Source: Hyphomicrobium sp.
Lineage (GTDB): Bacteria > Pseudomonadota > Alphaproteobacteria > Rhizobiales > Hyphomicrobiaceae
NCBI GenBank assembly: GCA_016716675.1
Contig: JADJVG010000002.1
Coordinates: 1 to 64,000, forward strand
Direction of reading: 5' to 3'
DNA: 64,000 nucleotides
In this document: positions 44,512-54,991 of the stretch, piece after piece
Layout of the letters: every line of letters begins with the position of its first letter
Position numbering within the stretch: the first letter of the stretch is position 1
Program-made: the position numbers and the translations under genes
Notes under the pieces: generated by a model
Told to the model about the DNA's origin: nothing
What the model saw: the letters and a program-made list of their open reading frames with translations, nothing else
The model's database searches: none

Positions 44512-45741
44512 ATGTCGCTGAGCAATGCTGAACCCGGGACCGCCGAGATGCCCGCACGTGCTGGCCAAAAGGGCGAGCTGCCTTTCCTGCGGCATCAACC
44601 ACTCCGAATACTGACCCTCTGCTACGAGTGGCCGCCTGCTGGTGGGGGTGGCGGGCGCGTGGGACACGAGATCGCCAAGCGCCTCGTCGCGCGCGGTCAC
44701 CAGGTGAGGGTACTCACCTCGCACGTTCGAGGGCTTGCCCATGAGGAGCTCCTCGATGGCGTCTCAATACGCAGAGCTTTCGCAGGCCGGCTGCAACTCG
44801 ATCGCTGCAGCGTGTCGGAAATGCTCGCCTACGTGATCGCGCATCAAGCCCCGGCTCTCGCAGAAGCCCGGCGTTTTCGTCCCGACGTCATGCATGTCCA
44901 CTTCGCGGTGCCGACCGGTACCGTAGCTTGGCTCACGTCCCGGACACTGGGCATTCCCTATCTCTTGACCGCACACCTCGGCGACGTTCCGGGCGGTGCA
45001 CCGGAGCAGACGGACCGCCTGTTCCGGGTCATCAAGCCACTGACGTCGCCGATCTGGAGCGCTGCGGCCGAAGTGACCGCCGTTTCCGAATTCGTTGCCG
45101 GTCTCGCCCAAAAGGCCTACGGCCGGACACCGATCGTGATTCCGAACGGCGTAGACATGTCGCGATTGGCGACACGTAAGGGCCAGACCGAATTAGGGCC
45201 AATGCGCGCCGTGTGGGTGGGTCGGATGCAGGCGCAGAAGAACCTGCCTGCCGGCGTCGCGGACCTCATGCAAATCCGGGATCTCGACTGGACGCTCGAT
45301 CTCGTAGGGGACGGGCCTGACCGTGCGGCCGTCGAGAAATCATGCGCCGCGCAAGATGTAGTCGAGCGCATGCGATTTCACGGCTGGCGGTCCCCTGAAG
45401 ACGTGGCGCGGATCATGGAGCAATCGGACATATTGTTTCTACCCTCGCTCAGCGAGGGCCTTTCGCTTGTAACCACCGAAGCCCTGCGGTCGGGACTTGC
45501 GTTCGTCGCCAGCCGCATCCCAGGTGTGGAAGGTGTGATTGAGGATGGCGTCAATGGCATTCTCTGCGAACCGGACCTTCCCGGCGCATTTGCGGCGGGG
45601 TTCAAGACGCTGATCGAGAACAGACCCCTGCTTGAGCGTATGCAGCAGGAAAGCTTGGCGCGTGCACCTTCGTTCGATGCCGGGCGTATGGCGGATGCCT
45701 ACGAAGCAGCCCTCCTGTCGATTAGGAAAGTCTCGTCATGA
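44512..45741 (+). CDS. GT4-family glycosyltransferase (island)
   Basis: The product is 409 residues. The N-terminal acceptor domain has C-Y-E-W-P-P-A-G-G-G-G-G-R-V-G, a typical nucleotide-sugar GT4 glycine-rich loop. The donor domain has V-W-V-G-R-M-Q-A-Q-K-N and P-S-L-S-E-G-L-S-L-V-T-T-E-A with the E-x7-E pair. The first 25 residues are low-confidence, and the true start could be about 22 codons inside. It overlaps the pyruvyltransferase gene by 4 bases and heads the island's plus-strand run. Confidence 0.88.
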   Translation: MSLSNAEPGTAEMPARAGQKGELPFLRHQPLRILTLCYEWPPAGGGGGRVGHEIAKRLVARGHQVRVLTSHVRGLAHEELLDGVSIRRAFAGRLQLDRCSVSEMLAYVIAHQAPALAEARRFRPDVMHVHFAVPTGTVAWLTSRTLGIPYLLTAHLGDVPGGAPEQTDRLFRVIKPLTSPIWSAAAEVTAVSEFVAGLAQKAYGRTPIVIPNGVDMSRLATRKGQTELGPMRAVWVGRMQAQKNLPAGVADLMQIRDLDWTLDLVGDGPDRAAVEKSCAAQDVVERMRFHGWRSPEDVARIMEQSDILFLPSLSEGLSLVTTEALRSGLAFVASRIPGVEGVIEDGVNGILCEPDLPGAFAAGFKTLIENRPLLERMQQESLARAPSFDAGRMADAYEAALLSIRKVSS

Positions 45742-46946
45742 CGCTCATCGCACCGCGCGTCATACGAGGCAACCGGGGAGACATCGCGAGCCGATATGCC
45801 ATCCTTGCCGAGCTGGAGAGCGCTGGCGTCCCCGTAGGTGCGGTCTTTGCCAGCCGCCCAGAGCACGTGCCGTCCGCCGACCGCACACACATTCTCCCCT
45901 ATGGACCTATCTACAATTTGTGGCCGGGCGCTGCCGGGCTGAAGGCGCTCAGAAATGCCGACATGGTGCTGTGGACGGGAGGCCTTGATCTTCAGGACGA
46001 CTCGAGCCTGTTGAAGCTCGTACATATGTGGCTCGTCTTTGCCACCTACAGACTGCTCGGCCTCGACATCATTCTCGTGATGCAAGGCGCCGGGCCGATC
46101 GATACACGTGCCGGCCGCTGGCTTTCACGGCGGGTTTTGGCCCTCGTCCGGTTGGCGCTCGTGCGCGACAAGGAGAGTTTTGATCTTCTGTCCTCCCTCG
46201 CCAACCCAGATAAGCTTCGCCTCTCGGCTGATGGAATTTTTCTGTCTGGTTTTGATGAGGCACCGACTCCTCAGTCCACCTCTCTCATTGAGAAACTAAC
46301 AGCCGGTGCGCGCGGTCCTGTCATCGGCCTCAATGTCCGACTCTGGTTCCATTTTGCAAATTCGATTGTGCCTTATCAGTTTGCACGCGATGCCTACCGC
46401 ACCAGGTCGGAGACACATATGTCGATCCTGATCGATCAGCTCGCCCATGTGGTCGCTACACTTCGCAAAGAACACGATGCGCGGATTGTACTGCTGTCCA
46501 TGTACGAGCCGGGCGTCGAACCGTGGGAGGACGATATCCAGTTTCTCGAACGTCTCAAGGAGCGTTTCGCTGGCGACGAAGAGGTGAGGCTGCTCGTCGA
46601 GGATATCCCAATCACCGCCTTCTCTGCACTTCTAGGCCGCTTCAACCTTATGATCGGCATGAGGCTGCATTCGGCGCTCATCGCCTTGCGAATGGGGACG
46701 CCAGCGATCCACATTGCCTATACTCGGAAGGGGCATGCGATTTACAGTGGATTGGGGCTCTCGGATTGGCTTGTCCCGGTTGAGGCCGTGATGAAGACTC
46801 CCAACCTGCTGATCGATATGGTACGCAGTATTCTTGCTGATCCCAAGTCGCTTGCACGCGTTCAATCCGTGCGCGATACAGCCATCGCCCAAAACAGAGA
46901 GGCGCTTCTCGGCGCTGTTGCCGCAGCCACCGGAGCGCAGACCTGA
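45738..46946 (+). CDS. Polysaccharide pyruvyl transferase family protein (WcaK/CsaB-like)
   Basis: The product is 402 residues. The fold is GT-B-like: N-R-G-D-I-A-S-R-Y-A at the start (glycine-rich loop), M-V-L-W-T-G-G-L-D-L-Q-D and M-Q-G-A-G-P-I in the middle, and M-I-G-M-R-L-H-S-A-L-I-A near residue 310, the family's C-terminal R-L-H signature. These enzymes add ketal-linked pyruvate from phosphoenolpyruvate to a sugar of a surface glycan, giving it negative charge. It is coupled by a 4-base overlap to the upstream GT and by one base to the amidotransferase. Confidence 0.85.
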   Translation: MTLIAPRVIRGNRGDIASRYAILAELESAGVPVGAVFASRPEHVPSADRTHILPYGPIYNLWPGAAGLKALRNADMVLWTGGLDLQDDSSLLKLVHMWLVFATYRLLGLDIILVMQGAGPIDTRAGRWLSRRVLALVRLALVRDKESFDLLSSLANPDKLRLSADGIFLSGFDEAPTPQSTSLIEKLTAGARGPVIGLNVRLWFHFANSIVPYQFARDAYRTRSETHMSILIDQLAHVVATLRKEHDARIVLLSMYEPGVEPWEDDIQFLERLKERFAGDEEVRLLVEDIPITAFSALLGRFNLMIGMRLHSALIALRMGTPAIHIAYTRKGHAIYSGLGLSDWLVPVEAVMKTPNLLIDMVRSILADPKSLARVQSVRDTAIAQNREALLGAVAAATGAQT

Positions 46947-46947
46947 G

Positions 46948-48788
46948 ATGTGCGGAATTGCAGGTTTCCTCGGCCCATTTGACCTTCCCCGCCTCAAGGC
47001 CATGACGGATGCCATCGCCCATCGCGGTCCCGACGACGCCGGCACCGAGGTGATCAAGGCGACCGAATCTGGACAGAATGCCGGCCTCGGGCATCGCAGG
47101 CTGTCGATCATCGATCTAGCGGGTGGGCACCAGCCGATGTGGTCGTACGATCGCAGCGTTGCCATCGTTTTCAATGGCGAGATCTACAATTACCGCTCTC
47201 TAAGGAGCGAAATCGAAGCCGGTGGCGGCCGATTTCAGACGAATTCGGATACAGAGGTCATCGTCGAGGGTTGGAGGATTTGGGGTGAGCGCATCCTGCC
47301 ACGGTTGGGGGGAATGTTCGCCTTCGCTCTATGGGACACGCGAACGCGGGAGTGGATCCTCGCCCGCGACCGGCACGGTATCAAGCCACTCTACTATGCC
47401 GTGCCATCTTCCGGCACTCTTGTTTTTGCCTCTGAGATCCGCCCGCTCTTGCCGTTCCTGGGTCAAACAGGGATAGAACTCAAAGCGCTCTATGAATTCC
47501 TTCTCTACGGCTGGAGCGCCGGACCCCAATCGATTTTCCAGCGCGTGCAGCAGTTATTGCCGGGACACGTCCTGCGCGTTAGGGCGGATCGCGCGTCTGC
47601 TCCCGGGACCCCAGTCGCTTTTGCTCGCCGCAATCCTTCGCAGCCCATCCGGTCGCATGCAGCATGGGTTACTGCTGTGCGCGACGGATTGGATCGCGCC
47701 GTGGCATCCCATCTCGTCGCCGACGTTCCCATAGGGGTCAATCTATCTGGCGGACTGGATTCGAGCGCGGTCGTGGCCAGCATGATCCGTCAAATCGATC
47801 CCGGAAGAATAGACAGTTTCACCGTCGGCTTTGGACGCGACGACGACGAGACGCCCCATGCCGCCCTGATGGCGAAGCATGCAGGCATTCGGCATCACAC
47901 ACGGAACGTGCCGCAGGAGAGTATTGCGCGCGATTTCAAGCGGATCATCGGCATAATCGAGGAGCCTATCGCTCATCCTGTCCTGCAGACGACCTATGAG
48001 GCTGCCCGGCTTGCGCGTGAGAAAGTGAAGGTTGTGCTGATCGGTGAAGGGGCGGATGAGCTTTTTCTTGGCTACCCCCAATACCGCGTTCTGACGTCAC
48101 CGTTTCGCTACTTGCCGGCAGCCCGCAAGCGCGACATGTACCTCGCCATCTGCTGTGTCATGCCGACCAAGCGTGCCATTGAGCGCATGCTGTCTCCGCG
48201 CTTTCTGGATCGCGATTTGCTCGACAGCGTTGCCGGCCGGTTCGATCCATATTTCACGGCCTCCGGCTTCGACCGGGGTGCACAGGAATTTGAACTCGAT
48301 TTCCCGCTGGTGGCCAACCAGCTGATGCGCATCGACAAGCTGACCATGGCACACGGCCTCGAAGCGCGCGTGCCATTCCTCGACAACGAACTGGTCGATT
48401 TAGCGCTTTCAATCCCGGTCGCCAGCCGGGTAGACCATGGCAGAAGCAAGATTGTGCTTCGGGATGCAATGGAAGGCCGGCTGCCCCAAGCATCATTTAC
48501 CGCCCGAAGACAGGCAAGGGAGGAACCCAAGCTCTCTTGCCCTATCTCGAAAGTATCGTGCACGAAGGTCCACTATCGGACTTGGTGTCACGCGAGGCCA
48601 TTGGCAGCCGAGGCTGGTTGAATCCTGACGAAGTTCTAGGCTATTTTGGCGCCCGTTCTACTCGCCGTGTTGCGTGGCATCCTGTGGAGAGTAGGCGGCG
48701 TCAAAAATTTGGCTTGGCTCTAGCGGCGCTCGAGCAGTGGGCGAGAATATTCTTGGAAGGAGAAGCTCCTCATGCTCCAAACGCCTGA
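46948..48788 (+). pseudogene. Asparagine synthase-like glutamine amidotransferase, first copy, frameshifted near the C-terminus
   Basis: The ATG at 46948 places the catalytic Cys at position 2 (M-C-G-I-A-G-F), as required after Met removal. The glutaminase domain shows L-A-H/A-H-R-G-P-D, F-N-G-E-I-Y-N and S-D-T-E-V-I. The synthetase domain has the PP-loop S-G-G-L-D-S-S and G-E-G-A-D-E-L-F-L-G-Y. After G-R-L-P-Q the frame is lost: the conserved tail (I-I-Y-R-P-K-T-G-K-G-G) continues in another frame to a stop at 48788, implying one missing base near 48495. Read intact it would have about 613 residues. In glycan clusters such enzymes amidate uronic or similar acids. Confidence 0.8.
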
Positions 48789-49767
48789 CCGAGTAGACAT
48801 ATCGAAGTACCTCGATAAACTGCGCGACCCGGTTGATGGCGGCGCCTTGCGCCTGCGCGAGGACGGCAAGCTCGAGGGCGTTACATCCGGTGCGGTCTAC
48901 GGTTTCTCGGGAGCTTTTCCCGACTTGCGGCCCGGCCGTGGGCGCCGTGCCGATGGCGGCGTTGCCGAAGTTCCGAACGTGCCCGCCATGGCCCACGAAG
49001 AAGTGCTGGAGCACTACGACGACAAGCCTTGCAAGAACTACCTGGCCCTCGATAATGTGCCGCTCGGGCGCTATCTGCGCGACGCCTCCTACGATTACTT
49101 GTTCAAAGATGTTTCATTCATGGTGGAAGTGGGAAGCGGCAGAGGAGCCATTGCCCGCGCCTTCCAGGCCAACCGTAACATTGTTCCGTTTTGCGTCGAC
49201 CTCGCATACGGCTCGCTGAGGCATGTTCGCCAGCCGCCACTCAATGCAGATGGCGTTTTGGGATCAAATCTTTGCCTGCCGTTGGCCGACGGCTGCGCCG
49301 ATCTGGTCGTATCTTACGGTGTCATTCACCACACACCGGATCCACTCCGCTGTTTCATGGAGTTGTCCCGCATTTTGAAACCTGGTGGCCGGATGCTCTT
49401 CAACGTCTACAACTGGGATAACCTTTATCGCTCACTCTACTTCTTCTTCAGCCCACCGCTGAAAGCAGTACGCAAAGTCTTCGGAGAAAGGCTCGGCGAC
49501 CTCATCCTCAAATTCACAGTCTATCTTCCGTATTACATACTGCTCTGGCTCGTCCTCGGACTGGTTCAGGGACGTTGGACCCTGCCACCATTCGAGGAAG
49601 GCTATGAGCAGTTCGGAGATTTCTTTCTGACGCCAATCGCACGCTTCTACCATGCCAACGAGATGAAGACGCTGGCAGACGCGTTCGGCCTGGAAGTCAT
49701 TGAGCAGGAGGCGGGCGGCTGGCCTTCCAACGGATTTGCGCACTTCGTCTGGTACCGTAAAAAATGA
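48772..49767 (+). CDS. Class I SAM-dependent methyltransferase with Trm112-like N-terminus (island)
   Basis: The product is 331 residues. The first 55 resemble a Trm112-type segment (L-R-D-P-V-D-G-G-A-L-R-L...G-A-V-Y-G-F-S-G-A-F-P-D-L-R). The methyltransferase core has V-E-V-G-S-G-R-G-A-I-A-R (motif I), Y-G-V-I-H-H-T-P-D and L-K-P-G-G. A hydrophobic pair near 225-255 may associate with the membrane. It starts inside the 3' end of the first amidotransferase gene and overlaps the next gene by 4 bases. The acceptor is presumably an island sugar. Confidence 0.85.
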   Translation: MLQTPDRVDISKYLDKLRDPVDGGALRLREDGKLEGVTSGAVYGFSGAFPDLRPGRGRRADGGVAEVPNVPAMAHEEVLEHYDDKPCKNYLALDNVPLGRYLRDASYDYLFKDVSFMVEVGSGRGAIARAFQANRNIVPFCVDLAYGSLRHVRQPPLNADGVLGSNLCLPLADGCADLVVSYGVIHHTPDPLRCFMELSRILKPGGRMLFNVYNWDNLYRSLYFFFSPPLKAVRKVFGERLGDLILKFTVYLPYYILLWLVLGLVQGRWTLPPFEEGYEQFGDFFLTPIARFYHANEMKTLADAFGLEVIEQEAGGWPSNGFAHFVWYRKK

Positions 49768-50656
49768 AAGTACTCCTGCCCCCCGAAGTTCGAGCACAGT
49801 TCTACAATCGCTTGCTTGCGCAATACTCAGGCTATTTCGGCAGGGTCGCTGCGAGCCGTTCGCATCTTGAACAGATGACGCGAGACAACCTCGACGAACA
49901 GCGCTCTTGCGAGCAGATCGATGCATTTGAAAAAGCGATCGGCTGCTCGATTGCGGGCATGCGGCTTCTGGAGGTGGGCTCCGGCATCGGGCTCACAGTC
50001 GCGACCGCGCGCAAGTTCTATGGTGCCCAAGCATTCGGTATCGAACCGGGAGACGAGGAGTATGAGGGAACCCTAAAGGTTTCTTGGGACATTTTGGCCG
50101 CTGCGGGCCTCGACAAGGCCTCGATACAGCATGGCGTAGGCGAGGCCATACCTCATCCCGACTGCTCGTTCGATCTTGTCTTCTCCTCGAATGTTCTCGA
50201 GCATGTCGACAATCCTCCGAAGGTCATCGCGGAGATCATCCGTGTCTTGAAGCCGGGTGGATACGCACAAATCGTCGTCCCGAACTACGGCTCGTGGTGG
50301 GAAGGACATTACGGCATCATCTGGCTGCCGCACCTCCCCGCTATGCTTGGCAAGCTTTATGTACGCGCGATCGGACGCGATCCGCAGTTTATTGACACCC
50401 TGCAGCTTGTCACGCGCGGCAAGCTCGAACGCTGGGTGGCCCCGCACAAGGACCGGCTCGACATTATGGGGTGGGGTGTAGAGACATGGAAGCACGCGTT
50501 CGCGGTCTTGGGTTCTCCGAGTATTCGGCGCTTGGCCGTCTCAAGGGCATTTTGAGAACCCTGCATCGCCTCGGCGTCATTCCGATGCTGATCACGACAG
50601 GAAAGCTCCTGCACTGGGAGACGCCCTTGATGCTGACCTTCCGAAAAGTGCGGTGA
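49764..50656 (+). CDS. Class I SAM-dependent methyltransferase (island), 3'-terminal frameshift
   Basis: The frame begun at 49764 stops at 50555. Motif I is L-E-V-G-S-G-I-G-L-T-V, followed by F-S-S-N-V-L-E-H-V-D-N-P and L-K-P-G-G. The last 25 residues of that frame look wrong. A typical methyltransferase ending (G-L-G-F-S-E-Y-S...W-E-T-P-L-M-L-T-F-R-K) runs in another frame from about 50490 to a stop at 50656. One missing base near 50488 would restore a protein of about 297 residues. Catalytic parts are intact, so partial function is possible. Confidence 0.75.
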
Positions 50657-50676
50657 CGTGAGGATGGAACCTGCGA

Positions 50677-51591
50677 ATGCAAGCTGAAGGCCGCCGATGG
50701 GCAACCCCCTGGCGTCTCGCGCAGGCCGCCGTCAGTTTAGGTCTCATCGGCTGGATGGTCAGCACGGTCGACAAGAGCATGCTCGCCGCCGCGGCCGTGC
50801 TCGATCCGGTCATCTTTCTGCTTGCGGCCCTTCTCTTCGCATCGGCCCAAATCTTCGGCGGTCTGCGGCTGGCCACACTGTTTCCAGGTGAGGTCACGCC
50901 CCGCGATGCCGTCGTGATGACGTGGGCCGGGTACTTTCTCTCCAATTTTCTGCCGGGCACAATCGGCGGCGACGTCTACAAGGCGGTGCGTCTCAAGTCG
51001 GCCGGCATGACGCTGCCGGCCGCAGCGGGCGGGCTCTTGCTCGACCGGCTGCTCAATACGGTAGTGCTCGTCATCTTAGCGGCACTGACGGCGGCGCCGG
51101 TGGTCTTGGCGATGGCCGGCGGCATCGACCCGAGGCTTGCTGCCATAGCGGGACTGGCGCTCGCCGCGATTGCCGCGGCGGGCGTGCACATGGCACGGCG
51201 CCAGAGCCGTATCGGTGAGATCATGACCCTCGCGGCGGGACCGTTTGCGCGTCTCCTGGCAAGCCCCGGCCGGTTGGGCACAGCAGTCATCCTATCGATC
51301 TGCAATATCGGCGTGGCCATTATCGCCCAGTGGATTGTCGCGCGCGAACTCGGTCTGGGGATTAGTCTCCTGGAAATGGCCGGAATTTCTGCCGTCGTCA
51401 CGCTGCTTGTCATGGTCCCCGTTAGTTTGAACGGCCTGGGATTGCAGGAGGCGAGCTTTATCGTGCTGCTGACGCAGGCAGGGGTCGCACAAGAGTCAGC
51501 ACTCCTGTTCTCCATCCTGGTGCGGATGCTCATTGTGGTCGCGAGTATTGTTGGTGGGCTGACCTTTGCATTCAACAGGGGGCTTCGCTAA
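50677..51591 (+). CDS. Lysylphosphatidylglycerol synthase TM-region family membrane protein (flippase-like)
   Basis: The product is 304 residues with seven or eight helices. The signature N-F-L-P-G-T-I-G-G-D-V-Y-K-A-V-R-L lies near residues 83-100, and S-L-N-G-L-G-L-Q-E appears near the C-terminus. Only the membrane part of MprF-type proteins is present, as in UPF0104/YbhN proteins often found in glycan and lipid clusters. A role in moving or holding a lipid intermediate is inferred. Confidence 0.85.
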   Translation: MQAEGRRWATPWRLAQAAVSLGLIGWMVSTVDKSMLAAAAVLDPVIFLLAALLFASAQIFGGLRLATLFPGEVTPRDAVVMTWAGYFLSNFLPGTIGGDVYKAVRLKSAGMTLPAAAGGLLLDRLLNTVVLVILAALTAAPVVLAMAGGIDPRLAAIAGLALAAIAAAGVHMARRQSRIGEIMTLAAGPFARLLASPGRLGTAVILSICNIGVAIIAQWIVARELGLGISLLEMAGISAVVTLLVMVPVSLNGLGLQEASFIVLLTQAGVAQESALLFSILVRMLIVVASIVGGLTFAFNRGLR

Positions 51592-51594
51592 GGT

Positions 51595-51674
51595 CTAGTG
51601 TGATCGATATTGTGTAGTCGGCGCCTAAGCTAGCCGCACGAATGAAGCGGAATTCGCAATATCGATCACACTAG
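51595..51674. repeat. 80-bp element with perfect 18-bp terminal inverted repeats (MITE-like)
   Basis: CTAGTGTGATCGATATTG at 51595 is exactly complementary to the 18 bases ending at 51674, with 44 bases between. The outermost CTAG is itself a palindrome and contains TA, the target of several IS families, so TIRs of 15 bp flanked by a TA duplication are an alternative reading. No coding capacity. The loop is too long and lacks a T-run for a terminator. It lies between two island genes. Confidence 0.6.
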
Positions 51675-51799
51675 AATTAGTGGTTTGCTGGTGTCCCGAG
51701 CCACCGAAACGCTTCGGCGGGCGCCGTTCACGTCCAGCGGGACTCCTGTGGCAGGATAGTGAAACAGGATCGTCCCCGGCACATAGGCGGGCTCCGATT

Positions 51800-53819
51800 A
51801 TGGACTTGAGTTGGCTCGGCGGCATCAACACTCTCGAATTGGTTCTCGCTGTGACCTTCGTTTTGATGGCCTGGGTCTACTTCAGGCCAATGCCAAATGC
51901 TTGGGAGCGGGCGGTCGCGCTGGCGATTGTCGCACTTGTCGCCGTCTTAACCGCTGCCGAAGCTACCCAGTTCATGACGGCTGATGAGCGGGGGATCAGC
52001 CTCCAACTCCTGACGCATGACCAGCGTGCCGTGCGCCAGCTCGAACTAGGCGCATTCAAGTCCGGTGCGATCCTTGCCTTGCCGACCGTGCGTGTCCTCG
52101 AACTTGCCGGTGCCACACCTGAAGCAATCCGCATGGCTCTCAAGGCGCTATGGTGGCTCGCAGGTAATCTGATCGTATTTATGCAGGCCATTGTGGTGAC
52201 ACGCGTGGCCATTGGAAAAGCCGCAACACCGTCATTCTTTGTTGCTCCGGCTTTCGCTTCGCTGGCGCTCCTTCCAACAACCCAGCTCGCAATGAAGACG
52301 GTCAACTACGATCTGATATCGTCGGAATTGGCTGCACTCTCGGTTCTAGTGGCAATTGTTGGCGCTCTCGAAAAGTCCTGGCGAGCCGCGCCGGTAGCGC
52401 TGGTGCTCGGTGCTATTGCCGCTCAGGAAAAACTGACGGCATCACCCTTTCTGATATGTCTCATGGTTGCGATGTCCGTGACATACGGGCTCTCGGCAAC
52501 AGATCGCATCGCGGCGGCCCGCCGCGCGGCGTCAACCGCGGCATTGTCAATTCTAGGTTGCGCAGCCGTTTTTCTCTTCTCCGCTTTCTTATACGTGCTT
52601 CTGGCGTGGCCGGCAGGCAAACCGCAGCTTTGGTCCGCCGCTCTCGATCCATTCGGCTCCTGGAGTTGGGCCTTACTGACGCTCATCGTCCCCATCGCCA
52701 GCAGTCTCGATGCTCGCATGCTGATATCCATCGCTTCGATTGCGTGCATCATCATCGTCGCTGCCGCAATCGGGTACCTCGCCCCAGAACTGACACGGGT
52801 CACTTCTGCCTTCACCCGGCGGCGATGCGTAGGCCCAGTCATCATTGCCATCGTTCTAGCCGTTCTGTTCATTATCGGTAGTGCAGGTGCACTCTCAATT
52901 ATAGGATACTGGGCGCCGTTCCACCCGTCGCCCCTCGATGGATCCATTCTAGCCCAATCACTCAACGGCATTTCGCTGCATGTTGATGCGACGACCATTC
53001 CTGGACATATGGCCGGATTGGCATGGTACGCGCTGGCCGTGGTCGTGGTTGCTATACCTTCGGCAATCTGGGCCGGAAGCATCGCAGGCGTATTGTATCT
53101 TCGCACGAGCGGCTCAGACAGCTTATGCGGAATCTTCGCCGCAGTTGCTGGCCTGATCGCGATTGGCATCGGATTCCCGCTCCTTGTGGCCCTGACAGGG
53201 ACGCCTTTTTGCACACCGCTATTTTAACATCAGTCTTGTGCTGTTGGCCGCCGGCATGATCATTCCTGAGATACTGGCATTGGACCGTCTACGGCAATCG
53301 CGGACCGCCGCAATGGCCCTCGCATTGGCTGCAGTTTTCAGTCTGGCGCTCGTTGCCGAAGCCGCTCCGTTCCGTCCGCTGTTTGCTGCATTCCGGCCCT
53401 TCTGGCTCACCTACGACGATGCCGCGCGAGCCGAGCCGGGACGACTAAATCCGTCGTGGATGGACTGGGGCGAAAGCGTCATGCTCGGCGGCAAGAAGCT
53501 TGAACAGGCCTGCCTGACAGAAAAACTCGCCGTTGCACGCGAGAATTGCGGGTACATCACTTTGTATCTGCTGCCCAACGGATTGTGGCTTCCGGGCCCC
53601 CAATCCATTCACTTGAAACCATGGCCGCGTCGCGGCAGCCAATTTAATGCCACGGATACGGACTTTTACCTCTTCTCCCGCCTGCGTCTCATCCAATCGA
53701 AGCGGCCGATGCCCGACATCGAGCCTGATTTCGTGGTTGAGCATCGGGGATACGTCCTGGGTTGGATTTTCCGCGGCGACCGGCTTTCGGCGAGCGGCTA
53801 CGACCCCCGGCAACCATAA
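51800..53819 (+). pseudogene. Large polytopic membrane protein (glycosyltransferase-like), split by a frameshift
   Basis: The ATG at 51800 opens a frame with about 11-12 helices that stops at 53227. The protein clearly continues in another frame: T-P-F-A-H-R-Y-F-N-I-S-L-V-L-L-A-A-G-M-I-I-P-E, one more helix pair, then a soluble domain of about 150 residues ending at 53819. One extra T in the run TTTTT (53206-53210) explains the break. The restored product has about 672 residues, similar in size to membrane glycan-polymerase or GT-C proteins, but I see no catalytic signature and assign no reaction. Function unknown. Confidence 0.65.
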
Positions 53820-53940
53820 TAGCTGGAACCGTCGCGAGGTACTTCCTTGTCGCCACAATGCCAAGCGTGTATAGCACGCCAAAGGTACTCCGGAAAAGGC
53901 GGCCAAGACGCCAAGTGATCGCGAGCAAGGCTCTCAGACC

Positions 53941-54984
53941 ATGACGTCAGTCCAGGCGGCATCATCCACCGCGCATACAGAGACCTCGCAGCCGGCTCTT
54001 GTCTCGAACGAATCTCAAACGGCGCACGTCCGTCTCGACGTGTCTGTGATTGCCCCGCTGTACAACGAAGTCGAGAGCATTGGGCCTTTGATCGCTGCCT
54101 TGCTGCCTGTGATGAAGTCGACAGGCAAGTCGTTCGAGATCATCCTGGTCAACGACGGAAGCAGCGATGGCACGGGTGAGGCGGCAGCCGAACTCTGCAA
54201 GAGTGACAGTCGCGTCAAACTCATCAATCTGCGCAAGAACGCCGGACAGACCGCCGCGTTAATGGCGGGCTTCGACCATGCATCGGGCAGTGTGATCGTG
54301 CCCATGGATGGCGATCTTCAGAATGATCCGATCGATATTCCTCGCCTGCTCGCCAAACTCGAGGAAGGCTATGATGTCGTGTCCGGGTGGAGGAAGGACA
54401 GAGCCGACAAGCTCATCGTCCGTAAGCTGCCGAGTTGGGCGGCAAACCGCATCATTTCCTGGGTGTCGGGCGTCCCGCTGCATGACTACGGCTGCACGCT
54501 GAAAGCCTACCGCCGCGATGTCCTGTCCGGCGTCCGTCTCTATGGAGAGCTGCATCGCTTCATTCCCATCTTCGCCAGCTGGCAAGGCGGACAGATCACG
54601 GAGATGGAGGTCACCCATCACGCCCGCCAATTCGGCAATTCCAAGTATGGGCTGAATAGAATCTTCAAGGTCGTACTCGACCTCATGCTCGTGAGATTTC
54701 TCACCAAATATCAATCGAAGCCCATTTACGTGTTCGGCTATGTCGGCGCCATTTTTTTTGTTATCGCCCTTCTTGCTGCCATCTATGCAATCTGGCTCAA
54801 GTACGTGGACGGTATCAGCTTTATTCAAACGCCGCTTCCGCTGCTGTTCGCGATGGGATTCATGATGGGGTTCATCTGCATCCTGCTGGGGCTCATCTCG
54901 GAGCTGCTGGTGCGGACTTATTTCGAGTCCCAGTCACGGACCCACTACATCGTGGGCTCTCGCATCAACATCGCTGACAAGTAG
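53941..54984 (+). CDS. GT2-family glycosyltransferase, dolichyl/undecaprenyl-phosphate sugar synthase type (GtrB/ArnC-like)
   Basis: The product is 347 residues. The first 35 are a low-complexity lead. The GT-A core has V-I-A-P-L-Y-N-E-V-E-S, V-N-D-G-S-S-D-G-T and the metal-binding motif P-M-D-G-D-L-Q-N-D-P near residues 120-130. Later H-D-Y-G-C-T-L-K-A-Y-R and two C-terminal helices (about 260-280 and 295-320) follow. Such enzymes make polyprenyl-phosphate hexoses that feed GT-C membrane transferases, two candidates for which are nearby (51.8 and 57.7 kb). Confidence 0.9.
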   Translation: MTSVQAASSTAHTETSQPALVSNESQTAHVRLDVSVIAPLYNEVESIGPLIAALLPVMKSTGKSFEIILVNDGSSDGTGEAAAELCKSDSRVKLINLRKNAGQTAALMAGFDHASGSVIVPMDGDLQNDPIDIPRLLAKLEEGYDVVSGWRKDRADKLIVRKLPSWAANRIISWVSGVPLHDYGCTLKAYRRDVLSGVRLYGELHRFIPIFASWQGGQITEMEVTHHARQFGNSKYGLNRIFKVVLDLMLVRFLTKYQSKPIYVFGYVGAIFFVIALLAAIYAIWLKYVDGISFIQTPLPLLFAMGFMMGFICILLGLISELLVRTYFESQSRTHYIVGSRINIADK

Positions 54985-54991
54985 GTGCCCG

